NCBI RefSeq assembly: GCF_003987475.1
Contig: NZ_PIQH01000006.1
Span: 62,001 to 126,000 of the forward strand
Reading direction: 5' to 3'
Length of the DNA: 64,000 bases
From: Idiomarina tyrosinivorans
GTDB taxonomy: Bacteria; Pseudomonadota; Gammaproteobacteria; Enterobacterales; Alteromonadaceae
Shown here: positions 18,006 through 27,616 of the stretch, piece after piece
Position numbering within the stretch: the stretch's first letter is position 1
Layout: each line of letters begins with the position of its first letter
Made by a program: the position numbers and the translations under genes
The notes under the pieces: model-generated
The model's database searches: none
What the model saw: only the letters and a program-made list of their open reading frames with translations
What the model was told of the DNA's origin: nothing

Positions 18006-18983
18006 ATGAAACAAACGACCGATAATTTTTCCGCTTTAGGTGAGCGCGTTTTAGACATTGAACGCGCGGCAATCGATGGTCTTTACCAATCCCTCGATGA
18101 GTCTTTTAATGCCGCATGTCAAGCAATGTATGATTGTAAAGGCCGAGTGATCGTCACTGGCATGGGTAAATCTGGACACATTGGTGGCAAAATTGCTGCA
18201 ACCCTTGCGTCAACTGGCACGCCCGCATTTTTTGTTCATCCTGGAGAAGCCAGCCACGGTGATCTCGGTATGATTACCGCCGATGATGTTGTTTTAGCCC
18301 TGTCCAACAGCGGTGAGACGGCAGAAATACTGCACATCATCTCGGTAATTAAACGCTTGGGCGTTACCTTGATCGCGATGACTGGCAAGCCGCAATCAAC
18401 GCTCGCCAGTTTAGCCGACATCCATATTTCCAGTGCTGTTGCACAAGAAGCTTGTCCTTTGGGCCTGGCTCCGACGGCTTCTACCACCGCCGCCTTAGTA
18501 TTGGGAGATGCTCTTGCGGTTGCGTTGCTAAATGCGCGCGGCTTTACCGCTGATGACTTTGCGTTGTCACACCCCGGCGGCAGTTTAGGCAAACGGTTAT
18601 TGCTTCGAGTTGCCGACCTAATGCACCAAGGTGAATTAATGCCATCAGTGACTGCTGACGCGCCAATGCGGGACGCCTTATTAGAAATGTCGCGCAAAGG
18701 GTTGGGAATGACTGCTATCGTCGATCACCAAAATCGCCTTCTAGGGATTTTTACTGACGGCGACCTACGCCGCGTATTGGATAGTCGTATCGATATCCAC
18801 ACCGCAACAATTTCTGAGGTAATGACTCGTTCTTGTGTCACAGCAAAAGCAGAAATGTTAGCGGCAGAAGCGTTAAAACTGATGGAAGATAAAAAAATTA
18901 ATGGTCTGATTGTGATTGACGAGCAGGGGCATCCGCAAGGAGCACTGAATATGCACGACCTATTGCGCGCGGGGGTCTTATAA
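18006..18983 (+). CDS. kdsD: Arabinose-5-phosphate isomerase KdsD
   Basis: Converts ribulose-5-phosphate to arabinose-5-phosphate, the precursor of KDO in LPS. An SIS domain (about residues 30-165) with VIVTGMGKSGHIGGKIAATL and a conserved SHPGGSLGKRLL is followed by two CBS domains (about 200-325) ending NMHDLLRAG. The start is ATG 18006; the TTG 18 bases upstream lies in the ribosome-site region. 325 residues (E. coli 328). Its stop overlaps the kdsC ATG by one base. Confidence 0.96.
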   Translation: MKQTTDNFSALGERVLDIERAAIDGLYQSLDESFNAACQAMYDCKGRVIVTGMGKSGHIGGKIAATLASTGTPAFFVHPGEASHGDLGMITADDVVLALSNSGETAEILHIISVIKRLGVTLIAMTGKPQSTLASLADIHISSAVAQEACPLGLAPTASTTAALVLGDALAVALLNARGFTADDFALSHPGGSLGKRLLLRVADLMHQGELMPSVTADAPMRDALLEMSRKGLGMTAIVDHQNRLLGIFTDGDLRRVLDSRIDIHTATISEVMTRSCVTAKAEMLAAEALKLMEDKKINGLIVIDEQGHPQGALNMHDLLRAGVL

Positions 18984-19537
18984 TGGACTATGTCAATACT
19001 TGGTATGGCGACATCAGTCAGCCATTATTCGACCGTTTCAGCGACATTAAACTGGTGGTGTTTGACGTTGACGGCGTGTTTTCTGATGGACGCATTTATT
19101 TAGGCAACCACGGAGAGGAGTTGAAAGCTTTTCATACGCGAGATGGCTTTGGTGTAAAAGCTTTGGCTGACGCTGGATTTTCGTTAGCGGTGATCACCGG
19201 CCGGCAGTCGCAAATTGTTGAACAGAGGATGCAACACCTGAGCGTCGAACACATCTTTCAGGGTGTTAACAATAAGCAGAAAGTGTTTGTTGAGCTGTTA
19301 GAACAATTGCAATTGACCTTCCAACAAGTCGCTTACGTGGGAGATGATATTCCAGACCTCGCGCTAATTGAACAGGTTGGTGTGGGTATTGCCGTGCAAG
19401 ATGCACATCCCCTTGTACAACAACGGGCAGATTATGTTACTCGATGTTTAGGCGGGCATGGCGCCGTGCGTGAAGTGAGCGACCTGCTATTAATGGCGCA
19501 CGGCAAATTACATGACGTAAGTGGAGCGAGCATTTGA
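18983..19537 (+). CDS. kdsC: 3-deoxy-D-manno-octulosonate 8-phosphate phosphatase KdsC
   Basis: HAD-superfamily phosphatase that removes phosphate from KDO-8-phosphate to give KDO. Motif I is VVFDVDGVFSDG with the nucleophile Asp, motif II is in AVITGRQS, and motif III/IV is in VAYVGDDIPDL. Small C0-type HAD of 184 residues that normally forms a tetramer. It overlaps kdsD by one base and lptC by four bases. Confidence 0.96.
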   Translation: MDYVNTWYGDISQPLFDRFSDIKLVVFDVDGVFSDGRIYLGNHGEELKAFHTRDGFGVKALADAGFSLAVITGRQSQIVEQRMQHLSVEHIFQGVNNKQKVFVELLEQLQLTFQQVAYVGDDIPDLALIEQVGVGIAVQDAHPLVQQRADYVTRCLGGHGAVREVSDLLLMAHGKLHDVSGASI

Positions 19538-20097
19538 ATAAGCGCGTCATTGCCCTGCTGATTATTCTTTTTGCGATTGGTGCGCTGTTGTTCTGGCGTC
19601 CTTTCTCATCGCCTGACGCGCCGACCAAGCAAAAAAACCTCGCAGCCATGCGGCCTGACTTTACTGCGCATGGCATGAAATCACGAATTTACGAACCAAA
19701 CGGCCGGCTCGCGCATCAATTGCAAGCAAAATTAATGAAACATTACAGCCAAATTGGCCTGACTGAGCTGCGCTCACCGCGATATACGGCGTATCCAGAA
19801 GATGAGGCGATTCGTTGGACGGTTACCGCTGAACAGGGTTCGTTCTACGACGATAAGACCTTAGTATTGGAGCATAATGTCAATATCACTTCAGTATCGC
19901 CAGACGGTGTCAAGCAAGTGATTAATACTGACTACTTAATCATTGACCTATTGAGCGAGACAATGAATACCGAATATCCTCTGACGGTTGAAAGTGCAAG
20001 ATACACTATCCGCGGAGAAGGTATGAGAGCCGACCTTGCAGCGCAAACCATGGAGATTAAGCGACATGTCGAAACTGTCTTTTTACCTCGCCGCTAG
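19534..20097 (+). CDS. lptC: LPS export protein LptC
   Basis: Bitopic inner-membrane protein that takes LPS from LptB2FG and passes it to LptA. One N-terminal membrane helix (ALLIILFAIGALLFWRPF) and a periplasmic beta-jellyroll (about residues 45-187) with YEPNGRLAHQLQAKLMKHY. The start is TTG at 19534, overlapping the kdsC stop, with GGAG 9 bases upstream; no ATG is available before the membrane helix. 187 residues (E. coli 191). Confidence 0.94.
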   Translation: MNKRVIALLIILFAIGALLFWRPFSSPDAPTKQKNLAAMRPDFTAHGMKSRIYEPNGRLAHQLQAKLMKHYSQIGLTELRSPRYTAYPEDEAIRWTVTAEQGSFYDDKTLVLEHNVNITSVSPDGVKQVINTDYLIIDLLSETMNTEYPLTVESARYTIRGEGMRADLAAQTMEIKRHVETVFLPRR

Positions 20098-20611
20098 CAC
20101 CTTGCTGGCGACATTACTCGTGTCCCCCGTCCATGCACAAGGCAAGCAGGACTTTACGAAGCCTATTCATGTGAGTGCTAACCAAGAAGAACTGGATATC
20201 AAAAGCAATACACTGGTGCTTACCGATAACGTCGTCGTAACGCAAGGTTCATTGCTTATAAAAGCCGATAAATTAGAAGCTTCTGGTAGCGATGATGCTG
20301 AGCATGCTGATACTTTTATCGCAAGAGGAACACCTGCGCTTTACGAGCAAACACTTGAAGATAATAGTCGCATTCGCGCGCAAGCCGAAACCATCATCTA
20401 TTATCAAAGTAAGCAATTGGTGATAATGGAAGGTGATGCGGTGGTGGAACAAGGTAGCTCAATCTTGCGTGGCGAAAGAATCACCCACGATTTGGCCGCC
20501 CAAAAAGTACTGGTCGAGAAGGGAGATAGCCAACAAGAACGCGTCACAACCATCTTTACACCGAAAAAACCATCGTCCGAACACAATGACGATAAGCAAT
20601 CTGAGCAGTAA
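20066..20611 (+). CDS. lptA: LPS transport periplasmic protein LptA
   Basis: Forms the periplasmic bridge of the Lpt machine that carries LPS to LptD. A signal peptide ends near HAQGK (about residue 23); the OstA-like jellyroll follows, with [20 protein letters not shown] and [16 protein letters not shown] start at ATG 20066 with GGAG ten bases before it, giving 181 residues, rather than at the upstream in-frame ATG 20036. The gene overlaps the last 32 bases of lptC in another frame. Confidence 0.95.
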   Translation: MSKLSFYLAASTLLATLLVSPVHAQGKQDFTKPIHVSANQEELDIKSNTLVLTDNVVVTQGSLLIKADKLEASGSDDAEHADTFIARGTPALYEQTLEDNSRIRAQAETIIYYQSKQLVIMEGDAVVEQGSSILRGERITHDLAAQKVLVEKGDSQQERVTTIFTPKKPSSEHNDDKQSEQ

Positions 20612-20625
20612 ACACTGAGGACCCA

Positions 20626-21351
20626 ATGGCGATATTGAGCGCACAACATCTGGCGAAAAGTTATAAAAAGCGCCAAGTGGTAAAAGACGTCAGCATTGAG
20701 GTAGAAAGCGGACAAGTGATTGGTTTGCTTGGTCCGAATGGTGCTGGTAAAACCACAACCTTTTATATGATCGTGGGCCTTGTGAATAATGATAAAGGCC
20801 AAATCAGCCTTGATGGCAACGACATTACTCACCTGCCGATGCACGAACGAGCACGGCGTGGGATTGGTTACTTGCCACAAGAATCCTCAATTTTCCGTAA
20901 ATTAACCGTTCGCGACAATCTGATGGCCATTTTGGAGACACGTAAATCGCTCAGCGCAGCCGAGCGCGAGGAGCGTTTAGACGGGTTGTTAGAGGAGTTT
21001 CATATTGGCCATATTTCGAACAGCCTGGGCATGAGCCTATCGGGGGGCGAAAGGCGCCGAGTCGAGATCGCTCGAGCTCTCGCTGCCGACCCAGAGTTTA
21101 TTTTACTGGATGAGCCGTTCGCAGGTGTTGACCCAATTTCAGTTCTTGATATAAAGAAAATTATCGAGCATTTACGTCAACGTGGTATCGGCGTTTTGAT
21201 TACCGACCACAACGTACGCGAAACGTTGTCGGTATGCGAACGCGCGTACATCGTTAGTCATGGTGAGCTCATAGCTGTCGGCGATGCTGACAGTATTTTA
21301 AGCAACCAGAAAGTTAAAGACGTTTATCTCGGTGAGCAGTTCACCCTTTAA
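20626..21351 (+). CDS. lptB: LPS export ABC transporter ATP-binding protein LptB
   Basis: Cytoplasmic ATPase dimer that powers LPS extraction by LptFG. Walker A GPNGAGKT (36-43), signature [16 protein letters not shown], Walker [14 protein letters not shown] and switch His in ITDHNVRE. 241 residues, normal. It lies 14 bases after lptA and 20 before rpoN. Confidence 0.98.
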   Translation: MAILSAQHLAKSYKKRQVVKDVSIEVESGQVIGLLGPNGAGKTTTFYMIVGLVNNDKGQISLDGNDITHLPMHERARRGIGYLPQESSIFRKLTVRDNLMAILETRKSLSAAEREERLDGLLEEFHIGHISNSLGMSLSGGERRRVEIARALAADPEFILLDEPFAGVDPISVLDIKKIIEHLRQRGIGVLITDHNVRETLSVCERAYIVSHGELIAVGDADSILSNQKVKDVYLGEQFTL

Positions 21352-21371
21352 CGCAGTACCGGGACCGATCA

Positions 21372-22826
21372 ATGAAACAAAGTCTGCAGCTAAAATTTGG
21401 TCAGCAACTTACTATGACGCCTCAGCTGCAACAGGCGATTCGGCTTTTGCAGTTATCTTCGTTGGATTTGCAAAACGAAATTCAAGAAGCGCTAGAGAGT
21501 AACCCGTTATTGGAAGTCGAAACTGACGAATCTGGCGCCGATGGCGAAGCCTCACTGCACCAAGCCGACAGTAAAGATCACTCGCAAACAGAAACTGGCG
21601 ATGCGTTAAAGCAAAACGACTTACCGGATGACTTACCCGTAGATAGCACCTGGGATGACACCTATACCTCTTCCACCCAAGGCACTTCTGCACCAAGCAG
21701 TTCACGCAGCATTGACGACGATGATGTTTACCAAGGCAGTACTTCAGAGTCGCTGCACGACCACCTTTATTGGCAGCTCAACCTGTCACATTTTAGTGAA
21801 GAAGATGCGGCTATCGCTACCGCAATCATTGAAGCTATCGACGACAGCGGATACCTAACCGTGACTGCCGAAGATATCGTCGAAGCGGTAAATATGGATG
21901 ACGTAGAATTGGAAGAAGTGTTGATGGTACTGAAGCGTATCCAACACTTTGACCCCTTAGGCGTCGGCGCCCGCGATGTTGCCGAGTGCTTAACGGTGCA
22001 ATTGATGGCATTACCGGAATCGCAACATCGTCAGCGTGCCTGCCAAATTTTGCGTGAGCATATGGGGCTATTAGCAAGCCGCGATTACCGCACCTTGCAG
22101 CGGAAAATGAAACTTTCCGAAGACCAATTGCGTGAGGTATTACGGTTAATTCACACCCTTAATCCACGCCCTGGCGAAGCGATAATGAGTCAAGCGGCAG
22201 AATACGTGGTGCCAGACGTGTCAGTTCGGAAAAAGGACGGCCGTTGGGTGGTCGAACTGAACCCCGACAGCGTACCTAAATTGAAGGTGAATGAAGAATA
22301 TGCTGCGCTGAGCCGAACCGCAAAGAATGCCAACGACTCGCAGTATATTAAGCAACATACACAAGAGGCGCGGTGGTTTATCAAAAGCTTGGAGAGCCGA
22401 AACGAGACCTTGCTTAAAGTGGCGACGTGCATCGTACAGCGCCAGCAGGCATTTTTTGAATACGGTGAAGAAGCCATGAAGCCGATGGTCTTAAACGACG
22501 TTGCTGAGGCTGTAGAAATGCATGAGTCGACAATTTCGCGAGTGACGACACAAAAATATCTGCACTCGCCACGCGGTGTATTTGAACTGAAATACTTTTT
22601 CTCCAGCCACGTTGCGACCGAATCGGGCGGCGAGTGTTCATCGACGGCCATACGCGCCTTAATTAAGAAGTTGGTGAGTGCGGAAAATCGTGCTAAGCCT
22701 TTAAGTGATAGCAAAATTGCTGAACTCATGGCTGAACAGGGAATCCAAGTAGCAAGGAGAACCATTGCGAAGTACCGGGAGTCTCTGAATATACCGTCCT
22801 CTTCGCAGCGGAAGAGTCTCCTGTAA
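21372..22826 (+). CDS. rpoN: RNA polymerase sigma-54 factor RpoN
   Basis: Alternative sigma factor that needs enhancer-binding ATPases and controls nitrogen, flagellar and other genes. Region I (1-50) is glutamine-rich, LQLKFGQQLTMTPQLQQAIR; an acidic region II follows (about 50-120). The core-binding domain and the helix-turn-helix (HESTISRVTTQKYLHSPRG) come next, and the RpoN box ARRTIAKYRE is at the C-terminus. 484 residues. Conserved position after lptB. Confidence 0.98.
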   Translation: MKQSLQLKFGQQLTMTPQLQQAIRLLQLSSLDLQNEIQEALESNPLLEVETDESGADGEASLHQADSKDHSQTETGDALKQNDLPDDLPVDSTWDDTYTSSTQGTSAPSSSRSIDDDDVYQGSTSESLHDHLYWQLNLSHFSEEDAAIATAIIEAIDDSGYLTVTAEDIVEAVNMDDVELEEVLMVLKRIQHFDPLGVGARDVAECLTVQLMALPESQHRQRACQILREHMGLLASRDYRTLQRKMKLSEDQLREVLRLIHTLNPRPGEAIMSQAAEYVVPDVSVRKKDGRWVVELNPDSVPKLKVNEEYAALSRTAKNANDSQYIKQHTQEARWFIKSLESRNETLLKVATCIVQRQQAFFEYGEEAMKPMVLNDVAEAVEMHESTISRVTTQKYLHSPRGVFELKYFFSSHVATESGGECSSTAIRALIKKLVSAENRAKPLSDSKIAELMAEQGIQVARRTIAKYRESLNIPSSSQRKSLL

Positions 22827-22855
22827 CAATTGACCCACAACAGAAGGAAGACGAT

Positions 22856-23143
22856 ATGCAAATCAATTTGACCGGTCATCATATCGAGATTACCGACGCT
22901 TTACGGGAGTATGTGGATACAAAATTTTCCAAACTGGAGCGACATTTCGACCATATAAATAACGTTCACGTCATCCTCAATGTTGAAAAATTAACGCAAA
23001 AAGCGGAAGCTACGCTTCATCTAAACGGCGGTGAGATTTTCGCCGACGCAGAACATACGGACATGTACGCAGCCATCGACGGACTAATCGATAAATTAGA
23101 CCGTCAAGTGATTAAACATAAAGAGAAGATGAAACGTCATTAA
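22856..23143 (+). CDS. hpf: Ribosome hibernation promoting factor HPF
   Basis: Short HPF/YfiA-family protein of 95 residues that helps turn 70S ribosomes into inactive 100S dimers in stationary phase. The fold is visible from MQINLTGHHIEITDALREYV through the HLNGGEIFADAEHTDMYAAI segment and the basic end KHKEKMKRH. It follows rpoN and precedes ptsN as in E. coli. Confidence 0.96.
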   Translation: MQINLTGHHIEITDALREYVDTKFSKLERHFDHINNVHVILNVEKLTQKAEATLHLNGGEIFADAEHTDMYAAIDGLIDKLDRQVIKHKEKMKRH

Positions 23144-23146
23144 CTC

Positions 23147-23617
23147 ATGAATTTCAGTGACTTATTAAGCCCCGACTGCACTCGCTGTGCAGTCGAGGGC
23201 ACGAGCAAAAAGAAACTGCTCGAGATCATCAGCCAAATCGCGGCGCCTAAGCTGTGTAACATCACCCGTATTGATGTATTTGAAAGTTTGCTCAGTCGCG
23301 AACGCCTAGGTAGTACCGGGATTGGACTGGGCATTGCCATTCCTCATGGCCGCCTACCTGGCGCTAGCCAGCCTGTCGCGGTGCTACTTACCATGGCCAA
23401 ACCCATTGATTTCGATGCCATTGATAACCAACCAGTAGATATTGTTTTCGCTCTACTAGTGCCAGAAAATGAGCAGGAGCAATACCTACAAACGCTCGCT
23501 GAAGTCGCGCGCAAGATGAACGATAAAAGCTGTACCAGAGCGCTGCGCGAAGCCGATAGTGACAAAGCACTTTACGATATTTTTGTCGGTAAGGGGCAAG
23601 CTGCCTCATGCAGTTAA
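23147..23617 (+). CDS. ptsN: Nitrogen PTS enzyme IIA PtsN
   Basis: EIIA-Ntr regulator that accepts phosphate from NPr and affects potassium transport and stress responses. The phosphorylated histidine is in LGIAIPHGRLPG (about residue 67). 156 residues, family PTS_EIIA_2. Its end overlaps rapZ by 10 bases. Confidence 0.96.
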   Translation: MNFSDLLSPDCTRCAVEGTSKKKLLEIISQIAAPKLCNITRIDVFESLLSRERLGSTGIGLGIAIPHGRLPGASQPVAVLLTMAKPIDFDAIDNQPVDIVFALLVPENEQEQYLQTLAEVARKMNDKSCTRALREADSDKALYDIFVGKGQAASCS

Positions 23618-24450
23618 TAGTCGTCAGTGGACGCTCGGGTTCGGGCAAGACCATTGCTCTGCGGGTACTGGAAGATCTCGGCTTTTACTGTGTGGACAAC
23701 CTCCCCATTAGTTTATTGCCAACATTGGTTCACGCCGTCATGGACCGCTTTGAGTCAATCGCAGTCAGCGTTGACGTACGCAACTTACCGGAAAATCCTG
23801 ACGATTTAGTAGAGTCGCTCGATTTCTTGCCGAAAAAAATTAAACCGGCAATTCTGTTCATCGACTCAGAAGAAAGCGTTTTGCTCCGCCGCTTTGGTGA
23901 AACCCGTCGCTTACACCCGTTATCGCGCAAAGAATTACCGTTAGTTGATGCGCTTAAAATGGAACACCAACTGCTCGAACCCTTAATGGAACGCGCGACT
24001 TGGCGCATTGATAGTACTGACCTAAGCCTACACCAGCTAAGCGAGCAAGTGACTGAACGGGTACTGGGTAAGGCCGAAAAGAAATTGATTATTGTGTTCC
24101 AGTCGTTTGGTTTTAAGCACGGCGTGCCAAAAGACGTAGATTTTGTGTTTGACGCACGCATTCTGCCTAATCCGCACTGGCAACCGGAATTAAAGAGTCT
24201 CACTGGGAAAGATAAAGACGTACAGCACTTTTTTCAGCAGCAACCGCTGGTAACCAAATTTATCCACCAGATCGAAACATTTTTAGCGACCTGGCTGCCC
24301 CACTTTCAGCGCAGCAATAGAAGCTACCTCACCATTGCCGTAGGTTGTACCGGTGGCCAACACCGTTCGGTCTACATCGCTGAACAGCTTGCCGGGCGCT
24401 TTAATGAGCAGTATGGCGTGCAAGTGCGTCACAGGGAGCTAGGGGCATGA
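23608..24450 (+). CDS. rapZ: RNase adapter protein RapZ
   Basis: Nucleotide-binding protein; in E. coli it presents the sRNA GlmZ to RNase E and so controls GlmS and amino-sugar supply. N-terminal Walker A GRSGSGKT (8-15), and the C-terminal RNA-binding domain ends with the conserved AVGCTGGQHRSVYIAEQLA. 280 residues. Whether GlmY/GlmZ-like RNAs exist in this organism is not visible here. It overlaps npr by four bases. Confidence 0.96.
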   Translation: MQLIVVSGRSGSGKTIALRVLEDLGFYCVDNLPISLLPTLVHAVMDRFESIAVSVDVRNLPENPDDLVESLDFLPKKIKPAILFIDSEESVLLRRFGETRRLHPLSRKELPLVDALKMEHQLLEPLMERATWRIDSTDLSLHQLSEQVTERVLGKAEKKLIIVFQSFGFKHGVPKDVDFVFDARILPNPHWQPELKSLTGKDKDVQHFFQQQPLVTKFIHQIETFLATWLPHFQRSNRSYLTIAVGCTGGQHRSVYIAEQLAGRFNEQYGVQVRHRELGA

Positions 24451-24722
24451 CAAAGATCTGCAAGCAACTGGTCATTCGCAATAAACTCGGACTCCATGCT
24501 CGCGCCGCCACCAAGCTTGCGCAGCTTACTCAACAGTTTGATTCAGAAATAAAAATCAAACAGGGAGAGCAAATGGTCGACGCGTCTAGCGTCATGTGTT
24601 TGCTGCTACTCGCCAGTCAGCAAGGTAAATCCATTGAGGTTTGCGCTGAGGGTGATGATGCCGAAGCCGCCTTAGCCGCAGTTACCGATTTGATTGAGTC
24701 ACGCTTCGACGAAAGCGAATAA
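24447..24722 (+). CDS. npr: Nitrogen PTS phosphocarrier protein NPr
   Basis: HPr-like carrier that passes phosphate from EI-Ntr (PtsP) to PtsN. The active histidine is in KLGLHARAATKLAQL, and the second helix region MVDASSVMCLLLLAS corresponds to the HPr serine-46 region. 91 residues. Last gene of the lptB-rpoN-hpf-ptsN-rapZ-npr run. Confidence 0.96.
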   Translation: MTKICKQLVIRNKLGLHARAATKLAQLTQQFDSEIKIKQGEQMVDASSVMCLLLLASQQGKSIEVCAEGDDAEAALAAVTDLIESRFDESE

Positions 24723-24740
24723 GTCACTGATATTACTTAC

Positions 24741-24769
24741 TGATTCTTTGTAAAAGTTACGCTACACTG
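24741..24769 (+). promoter_or_regulatory. Possible promoter of mgtE
   Basis: CTGATT (24741-24746, 3 of 6) and TACACT (24764-24769, 4 of 6) with 17 bases between, in the 79-base gap between npr and mgtE. I see no room for a magnesium riboswitch. Confidence 0.35.
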
Positions 24770-24801
24770 GTGCCTATTAGGTTTTGCACTAGGGGGCGGC
24801 A

Positions 24802-26163
24802 GTGATTGCAGAAGTATCTGACAAAGAATATGCGATTCAACGCATTCAAGAAGTCAATGACGCCCTCGTTAGCGGTATGTATGTTGCCGCTCGCCGTATG
24901 TTGCACAACCTCCCCGCATGCGACGTTGCGCTATTACTCGAATCTTCCCCGCCGAAAAGTCGTGCGGTCATTTGGCAATTAGTCGACCCCGATGAACACG
25001 GCGAAATTCTAGAAGAACTCTCAGAGGAAGTGCAAAAATCCATTATTCGGCAGATGGCGCCAGAAAAGCTGGCAGCTGCGACCGAAGGCATGGATACCGA
25101 CGATCTCGCCTACGTACTCCGCGGTTTACCTGATCCGGTCTATCAAGAAGTCTTAAAATCGATGGATGAGCAGGATCGGCAACGGGCTGAAATGGCGCTG
25201 TCGTACGATGAAGATACCGCAGGCGGTATCATGAATACCGACACCGTTACCCTTCGTCCCGATGTTACCGTTGATGTTGTCATGCGTTACTTGCGTTTGA
25301 AAGGTCAGTTACCCGAAGCAACGGATAAACTGTATGTGGTTAATCGCGATGACCAATTTATCGGAGAAGTAGCGTTGTCACGGTTACTAACCGTAGATAC
25401 CGCTCGCTTGGTATCTGACATCATGACGCCAGACGTCCAAGGCATTCCCGCCGACCTTGATGAGACGGAAGTCGCAAAACTGTTTGAACGGCATGACTGG
25501 GTATCCGCACCGGTGGTCGATAACGAAGGACATTTGCTCGGTCGTATCACCATCGATGACGTTGTCGATATTATCCGCGAAGAAGCGCAACACTCGATGT
25601 TGAGTATGGCGGGTTTGGAAGATGACGAGGATACCTTTGCGCCAGTATTAAAAAGTACCCGGCGACGCACGATTTGGCTCGCGGTTAATCTGGTCACAGC
25701 ATTATTAGCGGCTGCAGTCAGCTCGCTATTTGAAGACATCCTTTCGCAGATGGCGGTGCTCGCCATTCTCAATACCATTGTCCCCAGCATGGGAGGCATT
25801 GCTGGTAGCCAAACCCTAACCTTGGTTATTCGTGGTATGGCATTAGGCCACATCACGCCGAGTAACTCGCGGTGGTTGATTGGTAAAGAGCTTGCCATTG
25901 GCGCGCTGAATGGTCTTATCTGGGCATGTTTGATTGCCGCAGTGGTCGCGTTATGGCAGCAAAGTTGGATGGTCGGCGTGATTATTGCCTTTGCGATGAT
26001 GGCAAACTTACTCGCCGCAGGACTCGCTGGGGTCACCGTGCCGATGCTGTTGAAAAAATTTGAAATTGATCCAGCGCTTGCTGGCGGCGTGATTTTAACC
26101 ACGGTCACCGATGTGGTTGGGATTTTTGCGTTCTTAGGTACCGCTACCCTACTGTTGGGCTAA
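24802..26163 (+). CDS. mgtE: Magnesium transporter MgtE
   Basis: Homodimeric magnesium channel gated by cytosolic magnesium. MgtE N-domain (about residues 20-130, with the repeated EILEELSEEVQKSIIRQM pattern), two CBS domains (about 135-260) and five membrane helices (about 285-453) including TIVPSMGGIAGSQTLTLVIR, which belongs to the pore. 453 residues. The start is GTG at 24802 behind a strong AGGGGG. This gene follows npr in many marine gammaproteobacteria. Confidence 0.95.
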   Translation: MIAEVSDKEYAIQRIQEVNDALVSGMYVAARRMLHNLPACDVALLLESSPPKSRAVIWQLVDPDEHGEILEELSEEVQKSIIRQMAPEKLAAATEGMDTDDLAYVLRGLPDPVYQEVLKSMDEQDRQRAEMALSYDEDTAGGIMNTDTVTLRPDVTVDVVMRYLRLKGQLPEATDKLYVVNRDDQFIGEVALSRLLTVDTARLVSDIMTPDVQGIPADLDETEVAKLFERHDWVSAPVVDNEGHLLGRITIDDVVDIIREEAQHSMLSMAGLEDDEDTFAPVLKSTRRRTIWLAVNLVTALLAAAVSSLFEDILSQMAVLAILNTIVPSMGGIAGSQTLTLVIRGMALGHITPSNSRWLIGKELAIGALNGLIWACLIAAVVALWQQSWMVGVIIAFAMMANLLAAGLAGVTVPMLLKKFEIDPALAGGVILTTVTDVVGIFAFLGTATLLLG

Positions 26164-26180
26164 CTCGCGCGTCACTGCAA

Positions 26181-26203
26181 GTCGCCGGCTATTGTCCGGC
26201 GAC
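26181..26203. terminator. Hairpin between convergent mgtE and pmbA, possible terminator
   Basis: Perfect 8-base stem GTCGCCGG/CCGGCGAC with a 7-base loop, 17 bases past the mgtE stop and overlapping the last codons of pmbA. There is no clear T-run on either side, so termination is uncertain. Confidence 0.35.
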
Positions 26204-27535
26204 CTTCATTTCGGCTAACAGAATGGAACCTGACTTCACTGCATGGCGCGGATCGATGTCGTTACCCACGGCTACCATGTTGGCGAACATATCTTTCAAG
26301 TTACCCGCAATAGTGACTTCGTCAACAGGATACTGAATCTCTCCGTTTTCAACCCAAAATCCTGCTGCACCTCGAGAGTAGTCACCATTGACAAGATTGA
26401 CCCCTTGCCCCATCAGTTCAGTCACCAACAACCCGGTTCCCATTTGCTTGCAGAGCGCCGCTAAATCGTCATCGCCGTGACTGATTTGCCAATTGTGGAT
26501 ACCACCGGCATGACCGGTGACTTGTCGATCCAACTTCCGTGCCGCATAACTGGTCAATAGGTAGGTCTGTAACTGCCCATCACTAATGATCTCGCGTGCT
26601 TGGGTTTGTACTCCTTCAGCGTCAAACGGAGAGCTCGCAAGGCCGCCAACGATGTGCGGATCTTCATGAATGGTAAGGAACTCGGGAAATATCTTGTCGC
26701 CAAGGCGGTCCAGTAAGAAGCTGGCTTTACGATACAAACTGCCGCCACTTATCGCGCTGACCAAATGTCCCCAGAAACTACCAGCAACATCGGCGCGGAA
26801 AATGACCGGCACCTTAGCTGTTTTCACTTTGCGACTGCCTAGGCGAGCAAGGGTTTGCGTTACTGCTTCTTCGGCGACTTGCTCAGGCGCCAGTAAGTCT
26901 GACGTTTTACGCGCAACAGAATAGCTCATATCGCGCTGCATTTTGTCATCTTGGCTGGCAATCACTACGCAACTCAAATCATGCCGCGACTGCAAGTAAC
27001 CGCCCAGAAATCCATGGCTGTTGCCATACACTCGAAATCCACAATGCGAGCCATAATGGGCGCCATCGGAGTTCGTAATTCGCGGGTCTTGGGCCAATGC
27101 ATGGCGCTCACAGGCTAATGCCTGTGCAATAGCGTAGTCTGGGCTTTGATCACCCGGGTAGCACAAGGCTAAATCAGGGTAGTGCTGTGCCATCAACTCT
27201 GCAGGTGCCAATCCGTTATAGGGGTCGGCGGAAGTAAAGCGGGCAATTTCACAGGCCTTTTCTACGGTTGCCTTGATCGCTTGCGGCGAGAGGTCGGTGG
27301 TCGACGCTGAACCTTTACAGTGGTCGCGGTAAACGCTAATCCCTAAGGCGCCGTCTTGGGTAAATTCAACCGTCTCTACCTCGCCCATACGAGTACCCAC
27401 GGCAATACCACTACTCTGACTCATTGAACATTCCGCGGCGCTTGCACCGGCTTGCTTCGCTTGCTGCAACGCATCTTGCACGGCCTGTTTGACCATGGCC
27501 ATTTGTTGTTCAAGATCGTTCGACTGTGGAATCAA
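26189..27535 (-). CDS. pmbA: Metalloprotease subunit PmbA (TldE)
   Basis: Partner of TldD in a heterodimeric zinc protease that in E. coli finishes microcin B17 leader removal and degrades CcdA. As in other PmbA/TldE proteins no HExxxH motif is present, so TldD should provide catalysis. Recognisable segments are FTQDGALGISVYRDHCKGSA and the C-terminal VNGDYSRGAAGFWVENGEI. 448 residues. tldD lies nearby, on the far side of darP. Confidence 0.95.
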   Translation of the reverse strand: MIPQSNDLEQQMAMVKQAVQDALQQAKQAGASAAECSMSQSSGIAVGTRMGEVETVEFTQDGALGISVYRDHCKGSASTTDLSPQAIKATVEKACEIARFTSADPYNGLAPAELMAQHYPDLALCYPGDQSPDYAIAQALACERHALAQDPRITNSDGAHYGSHCGFRVYGNSHGFLGGYLQSRHDLSCVVIASQDDKMQRDMSYSVARKTSDLLAPEQVAEEAVTQTLARLGSRKVKTAKVPVIFRADVAGSFWGHLVSAISGGSLYRKASFLLDRLGDKIFPEFLTIHEDPHIVGGLASSPFDAEGVQTQAREIISDGQLQTYLLTSYAARKLDRQVTGHAGGIHNWQISHGDDDLAALCKQMGTGLLVTELMGQGVNLVNGDYSRGAAGFWVENGEIQYPVDEVTIAGNLKDMFANMVAVGNDIDPRHAVKSGSILLAEMKVAGQ

Positions 27536-27616
27536 TGCTTAACTCCTTTACTGACTGTTCCCGCGCACGGGCTACTGGTAAACTATGATAAATCTATTTA
27601 ATGGACAGTATCGCTC

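Noticed and set aside
18236-18697. Open frame antisense to kdsD
   Set aside because: Complementary to the conserved SIS/CBS coding region; no independent evidence.
20036-20097. Possible frameshift between lptC and lptA because the frames overlap widely
   Set aside because: lptA has a good start at 20066 with a proper signal peptide and ribosome site; both proteins have normal lengths, so this is a normal 32-base overlap.
22190-22882. Open frame of 230 codons antisense to rpoN
   Set aside because: It lies wholly opposite a clear rpoN and its translation has no recognisable domain or ribosome site.
24723-24801. Magnesium riboswitch before mgtE
   Set aside because: The gap is only 79 bases and contains a promoter-like element; no M-box-like structure can be drawn.
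25305-26108. Open frame of 267 codons antisense to mgtE
   Set aside because: It mirrors the coding strand of MgtE, giving a Ser/Thr/Ala-rich translation without a fold signature; codon-bias shadow.
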